From Lumbricus rubellus (taxonomy: Eukaryota; Annelida; Clitellata; Crassiclitellata; Lumbricidae): a stretch of 64,000 nt of DNA. The position numbers and the translations under genes were made by a program. The notes beneath the pieces were generated by a model, which saw only the letters and a program-made list of their open reading frames with translations, was not told where the DNA came from and did not search any database. The stretch lies in contig OX243812.1 of NCBI GenBank assembly GCA_945859605.1, positions 46,977,147 to 47,041,146 on the forward strand, given 5' to 3'. Below are positions 58,896 to 64,000 of the stretch, piece by piece. Within the stretch, counting starts at the first letter, position 1, and each line of letters begins with the position of its first letter.

Positions 58896-59003
58896 CACAT
58901 TGACAACTGTTCCTGTCAGCGCAAATTATCGTGTTATAGTATAGCTATGCGACATATATATATATAGTATATGCAGTTTGGTGTTCATCCAAATCCAATC
59001 GTA
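58896..59003 (+). repeat. Direct repeat, copy 1
   Basis: It contains CACATTGACAACTGTT, AGTATAGCTATGCGACAT and CAGTTTGGTGTTCATCC, with an extra ATAT expansion relative to copy 2. Confidence 0.75.
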
Positions 59004-59115
59004 GGCTATAATAGGCCTACGCAGTTGACAGTCTTACAATATATTGCTATAAAAAATTGAACAGCAAGTATTTTTCTCAATCAGACGAATTCTTGGGAAG
59101 ATATCTGACTGGGTG

Positions 59116-59118
<3 letters not shown>

Positions 59119-59179
<61 letters not shown>
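59119..59179. repeat. (TA)n microsatellite
   Basis: About 30 TA units. Confidence 0.95.
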
Positions 59180-59180
<1 letters not shown>

Positions 59181-59274
59181 CGAGACTTTACTGAACATAG
59201 CTTAAATATAAAGTAACGCTGTTACTGCAGTTTACTATAGGCATCTTACACAGCAATCTGCTTGGAGGCTGTTT

Positions 59275-59364
59275 CACATTGACAACTGTTACTGACAGCG
59301 CAAATTATGGTGTTATAGTATAGCTATGCGACATAGTATTCAGTTTGGTGTTCATCCAATCGTA
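59275..59364 (+). repeat. Direct repeat, copy 2
   Basis: It has the same landmarks as copy 1 with a few substitutions and no ATAT expansion. Confidence 0.75.
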
Positions 59365-59745
59365 TACGCAGATATGTAGGCCTAAGCCTATACAGTACGG
59401 TTGGCACAGAGATAAACATAGCCTACATGTATGTCATCATCGGTAAAATCTGACATGTGTACGTTACATATGTAAATGAGTAGGCTAAACTTCTTTTTGC
59501 TTACCCAATTGCTTTACCGAGCTTTGTTCACATGAAATTAAGCATTAGCGGTGATTAGCATAATGCCTGTTTAAAATGTCCGAGTTCCGAGATAAGCTAT
59601 AACATCGAAGATATAGGCCTACTTTATACTATTCTTGGCGATGGATATTTACCGAAAATAGCCTAGTTAGACTGCAACTACTTGTAGATACATTAAAGTT
59701 TTAGACTAGCTAGACTAGTAGTCTATGCCTATATAGTTAGTTATA

Positions 59746-60030
59746 GGGGGTGCTCGATAGTACAGCGGTTAGCGCGCTGGACTGTCGACCGAAAGGTCGG
59801 GGGTTCAAATCCCCGCCGGGGCAGAAATTTGCAACGAGATTTCTGTTCCACAAGCACCCCCTAGCCGACTCAGCTATGATGAGTACACTGACCTCACGGT
59901 CAGTGGAGGATGAGACGGCGAGGGAGAGGATTGGCCACCGCCCTCATATGCCGAGGCCTTGAAAATGAAGGCGCTAAACACTTCATCCCCATTGGCTAGC
60001 CCTCCGGGCTAGCTAGACGGGATATCATCA
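59746..60030 (+). mobile_element. tRNA-Asp-derived SINE
   Basis: The head CTCGATAGTACAGCGGTTAG and the later GGGTTCAAATCCCCG resemble tRNA-Asp, including CTGTC at the anticodon (GTC). The anticodon stem and the inner acceptor pairs do not form, so it is a pseudo-tRNA. A body of about 200 bp follows, ending near GGGCTAGCTAGACGGGATATC. Confidence 0.7.
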
Positions 60031-60489
60031 TAGGCCTAACTAGTTCATAAAAGTAATTAACCTTCTGAATTCTTTATACTTTGATTTTGCAACTTTTTCG
60101 CTCTGTAAATAAAAAAAGTTTCTAAAGAGCTAGTAAGTTTTGTGTATTAATCTTCACATTCGTAAACAGCCAGCAATAGAACTAAGCTTATACTTGCATG
60201 CATTTATCAAAATGCCTAATGTTTACTAAAGGCATTGAGAAAATAATGAGCTCAGTACGGTGCATATATGCTTCTAACACCGTGTTGTTGTGTATTGCTG
60301 AGTCTATAACTCGGTGGCAGTGTGGATTAATTGCCAGTCCTAAAGCAAAGAGTTTACAAGGTCTCAGAATTCCTAATAAGACAATAAACGCATCCAACTG
60401 GAAGATATTTCTATATGCATGCTAACATCTTTGCCCGCATTTTGGTAGCAATAAACGAATCATTAATCTGGACAATATCATATTTTATT

Positions 60490-60720
60490 TCATAGTTCCA
60501 GATGGTTGAATGGTAACACACTGGAACAAGGCTAAGAAAGCCGCCGGTTCGACGCCCGCTGGCGCCATAACTTTCAGCCTTTCATTCCGTGGGGCAAGTA
60601 TTAAGGTATTAAGAAAGCAGTTAGCAGTAAGCCAGATGGACTCCTTTCTGGGTGCCGCATACAGTCAAATTCGGTAAGACTTGGGCTACCTGTTAAATTT
60701 GTCATCAGCTGTAGTTACTA
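60490..60720 (+). mobile_element. tRNA-derived SINE with TTC tail
   Basis: An A box-like TGGTTGAATGGTAACACACT and a B box-like GGTTCGACGCCC, then a body of about 150 bp that runs into the (TTC)n microsatellite. Confidence 0.6.
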
Positions 60721-61121
60721 TTTCTTCTTCTTCTCTTCTTCTTCTTCTTCTTCTTCTTCTTCTTCTTCTTCTTCTTCTTCTTCTTCTTCTTCTTCTTCTT
60801 CTTCTTCTTCTTCTTCTTCTTCTTCTTCTTCTTCTTCTTCTTCTTCTTCTTCTTCTTCTTCTTCTTCTTCTTCTTCTTCTTCTTCTTCTTCTTCTTCTTC
60901 TTCTTCTTCCTTCTTCTTCTTCTTCTTCTTCTTCTTCTTCTTCTTCTTCTTCTTCTTCTTCTTCTTCTTCTTCTTCTTCTTCTTCTTCTTCTTCTTCTTC
61001 TTCTTCTTCTTCTTCTTCTTCTTCTTCTTCTTCTTCTTCTTCTTCTTCTTCTTCTTCTTCTTCTTCTTCTTCTTCTTCTTCTTCTTCTTCGTCTTCTTCT
61101 TCTTCTTCTTCTTCTTCTTTA
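60721..61121. repeat. (TTC)n microsatellite, about 400 bp
   Basis: A nearly pure TTC tract with a few interruptions (CTTCC at about 60908, GTC at 61091). Poly-Leu, poly-Ser, poly-Glu and poly-Arg frames are artefacts. A purine/pyrimidine tract of this length can form triplex DNA. Confidence 0.97.
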
Positions 61122-64000
61122 TTATCCATGGGCTGACAGCCCGTAGGTGCCGACGCCACTCTCTGTCTGAGTCTGTCTCACGTCATGCTGCCCAGCTTCA
61201 ACCGGTCCGGTCAGCAGGTCTGCTTCCGTACCATTAACATCTTGGAGCACCTACACCACCTTGTCTGATTGAAGAGAATATTGGGAGAGAAGCATGAAGG
61301 ACAACCTGGGTCAATGCCCGTATGTGTCCCACGCTCTCCCCCGACTCTCTCCACCGGTCTGTCCTGACCAGCCTGTGCATGTCTGCTCCACATCATTACA
61401 TCTTTATTAAGCATCTAGGTCGCTCTGTCACTTGTGTCGTGGTTTTTGCGGATTTCAACCGTCTTGGTCTTTTACTGCCAGCGTATATCGCCACCCATCT
61501 GGCAAACCTTCCTCCTTTTGTCCGGTCTTAGGACCGGCACCGGGACGTTGTTGGTTCCCTGTGGCGGAGGATGGATGCAGTTCAACGTCATGCCCAGGAC
61601 CAGTTACTATTTAGGCTACTATATTATCACGTAGCCTACCGGTAATCTTACCGCGTGCGTGCCGGTTTGAATTTATAAACAATTATTGCATTTTTAATAT
61701 TATTATTCTTACCGTGAAAGTTTATTAGAATCTAGAACAAATTTAGCGTCGTTTCTTCCATTTCCAGGTTTGTTATATATAACGTACGTACCTGCCCTAC
61801 AGGGCACAGGCTACAGCTAAAGCATTCAATTCTATATAGGCCTAGTGCAACAGAAAATGTATTTAGCTTTGAGAATCAGCATCAGCAGCTGGATAGCTAT
61901 TAATTTCATAATAATTATTGGTGATTATGTTGCGCAAGTTGCCTACTAAACCAAGGCTTTTTAACGTGCAGTTGTAGGCTACACAAAATGTGCAGTTCTA
62001 AATGGGTTTGTGCAGTTGTAAAAGCACTTATGTACAGTTAGCCTAAACTAGCCAGAAATGGTCATTGTCTTCCGATTGGAAGTAATTTGCCATGAAGGAT
62101 GGGAAGGAAAAGAAGGGGGTGTGCAGTTCTAAAAATTTCTTTAAAACAGCCCGGTACTAAACCTTTCCCAAATGACGTGCCTGTCCATAACTTATTGTCT
62201 TTCAAGCAGGCCCTATTACCCAAACAGTAATCGTAATCTCCAAATTTATTGAGCGCCACTCGACAGCCAAGCGCAGGGCACCAGCTTATTCACGAGCGTC
62301 GTCAGTTATAAAGCGAAACTGTAAATTCAAACTATGCATAAGTGCATAATGTTTATGCTAAGTAGGCCTATGTTTGCTCAGCTTGCTGAATTACGAACTA
62401 ATTTGCAAAAAGTGCAATTTCAGTATAATATCAATTGATGAGAAACCTCATTGGTCGGTTGACGTAATGATGAAATTCAACCTAAGTAAAAAGTCAGTGT
62501 TTGGAAAGACAATTAGACCTATTGAACATAAGGACAGGTTTTTGAACTTGAATCATGCAAAGCTTTGGGACTTTACTGTTATCCATGGTTCTGTATTTTA
62601 GTGCTCTTAATGGCACCTTTAAAATAATTAATGATGACACCGCTTTCATCACTTAGTTAATGTAGGCCTATATATTAATATTAATATTATATTATATTAT
62701 CATCAGCCTAATGCCAATAAATTTACCAACAGCTTTCCATAGGCGTCACGCACTGACGCATACAGAGCCAGACGAGTTCTATGTTAATGTTCATTGAATG
62801 GGCGAAGCAAAGCTATGGATGCGTGTTTACATCTGTAGGTCTACTTACCTGTAGGTCATCTTATGCACGTGTGGTGTGTTATGGTATGGAAAATACAGTC
62901 TATGACAGGTGTGTAACGTTTTGTTTTCTTATTCAAGCAAGACATATCTGACTAATGTTTGTGAAATTCTTCATTACAGTTGTCGTTGTTCTGTGTTCAA
63001 AATGACGTTTAGTTCGGATATTCTGATATTTTCAAATGTTATTCAGAGGCTGATCGGCAATTCGGCATATGAGCAAAATAACCAATTGCAACATCGCTAT
63101 AAGGTGAATCTTCTCATCATCTCTTTCAGAATCAGTGTTCGTGCTATGTTGGTTTTCAGATGAACCAATCTCTCTCTCTTTGATTTAGCAAGGGTAACAT
63201 TTCGGTTGATTTTGGTTGCAAGACCTTCAAATCCACAATAGACCTCTATGACTTTTGTACCAATTGAAAAAAGGAGTTTGATGGTTTAAATCAACGAATA
63301 AAAAATGATTGAGTGGCGTGCAAGATACATCGTTTGGATTCTGTGTAACCAATGCATTGCGATGTTGTAAACAATATTCCACATTAATGCCGTAGGCATT
63401 CAGTGATGTAGTCTGCCTATTGTAAATATATGTAGGTCACACTTTGTGGCACAAAGGATTGGCATAAATTATCAATGTGTATAGAGCCTCCTCGCGATGT
63501 CCACCAATGTCCACATGTCTCTACGATCTCGCTATACAGAAAACTATGATATGTGATAGCACATTATTCTGTGCTATTCTATATAGCTGGCAGTGATTTC
63601 TCATAAACTCAGGATTTCTAAAGCTCTCCTCCAAGCTTCACTGCCGCATCAGCTTATTCACGAGCGCGGCGCCGTTTCAGAATTGCTGTCTAAATATGTT
63701 TAGGTAAGATCGCGTCTAGTTGAAGATTTCACTGAGGATGAGAAAGCTTGAAGGGCTGAGCACTGAGCATTGGATGGGTTAGGATAGAGTTTCATCAAGA
63801 CGTGGGGCATCAATTTTTTTACGTAGGGAAGTGAGTTGTGGTATTCGAGGAGAACTAGACATACTCGACATTCAGAGGAATGACTCTACGGAGTCGACGT
63901 GAAGTGTGCCGTATTCTGTTCTGCAGAGCAGCAGAGAAGGTGTAGTCTTGAATAGAGAATATAAACGTTTTACTGTGGAGCAATTGACCCTCAACTATAT
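61122..64000. other. No recognised gene
   Basis: 61140-61640 is GC-richer than its surroundings and contains overlapping short frames and GGACCGGCACCGGGACG, possibly the end of an unrecognised transposon. 62217-62300 and about 63645-63665 carry a dispersed repeat also seen at 50608. The short frames at 62374-62601 and 62909-63163 show no motif. Confidence 0.35.
62217..62300. repeat. Dispersed repeat with GCACCAGCTTATTC
   Basis: CAGTAATCGTAATCTCCAAA and GGCACCAGCTTATTCACGAG match 50608-50690. Confidence 0.6.

Larger units (their letters stand above)
58501..59745. other. Non-coding region with a direct duplication
   Basis: No recognised gene. It holds a duplicated block of about 90-108 bp (58896-59003 and 59275-59364) separated by a (TA)n run at 59119-59179. 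Confidence 0.45.

Noticed and set aside
58680..58898. Minus-strand 72-codon frame with HHQYVVSDDRVLKRRKR, possibly a terminal exon
   Set aside because: Looks somewhat protein-like but has no family resemblance, no companion exon and overlaps the start of the direct duplication.
59750..59820. Functional tRNA-Asp gene
   Set aside because: A and B boxes are present, but the anticodon stem and part of the acceptor stem do not pair; it is followed by a SINE body.
60681..61159. Poly-Leu/Ser and poly-Glu/Arg frames of about 150 codons
   Set aside because: Pure TTC repeat.
57190..64000. Phosphatase exons continuing gene B
   Set aside because: No FWRMIW, DYINA, HCSAG-type or Q-loop motif was seen on the plus strand to the end of the window; exons beyond it cannot be excluded.

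Overview
This window is metazoan nuclear DNA: AT-rich, with spliced genes, GT-AG introns, AATAAA signals and no bacterial features. It is packed with transposons and microsatellites. A full-length Ty3/gypsy element with integrase placed before reverse transcriptase (the Gmr1-like arrangement, described from deuterostomes) and families typical of marine invertebrates suggest an invertebrate deuterostome (echinoderm, hemichordate, tunicate or similar). The species cannot be fixed from the sequence.

Host genes. (1) 954-2282 (+): a single-exon, type II membrane protein that looks like a Golgi glycosyltransferase of an uncharacterised family. (2) Gene A, 29422 down to 6501 (-): I assembled 22 coding exons by splice sites and reading phase (3297 nt, 1098 residues). 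They encode a complete receptor tyrosine phosphatase: signal peptide, two fucolectin-type (FTP, F5/8C-like) lectin domains, mucin-like stalk, transmembrane helix, PxxP juxtamembrane segment and tandem phosphatase domains D1 and D2. (3) Gene B, 33262 to 57187 (+): a head-to-head paralogue sharing the signal exon layout, first FTP domain, half of the second FTP domain and the stalk. It ends, as far as I can see, in a different membrane helix and a short tail with two tyrosine motifs and no phosphatase. The pair looks like two receptors with near-identical ectodomains and opposite signalling ends, fired from a shared region of about 3.8 kb (29423-33261).

Layout. 1-6300: the glycosyltransferase-like gene plus hAT-type debris. 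6501-29422: gene A, with non-autonomous elements and microsatellites in its introns, including a short reading frame split by a TA-flanked element (26234-27568). 29423-33261: divergent upstream interval with a hairpin, a LINE fragment and a repeat. 33317-48260: first intron of gene B, swollen to about 15 kb by a SINE, a TIR element (35161-41353) that was itself invaded by a 4.6 kb gag-only LTR retrotransposon and a mariner MITE, and then an intact Gmr1-like retrotransposon (41423-48211). 48261-57187: remaining exons of gene B with five TIR elements and a long ACT microsatellite. 57405-64000: a 5'-truncated LINE, two tRNA-derived SINEs, a 400-bp TTC microsatellite and sequence in which I recognise no gene.

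All coordinates and splice sites were worked out by eye. Homology statements rest on recognised motifs, not on searches.
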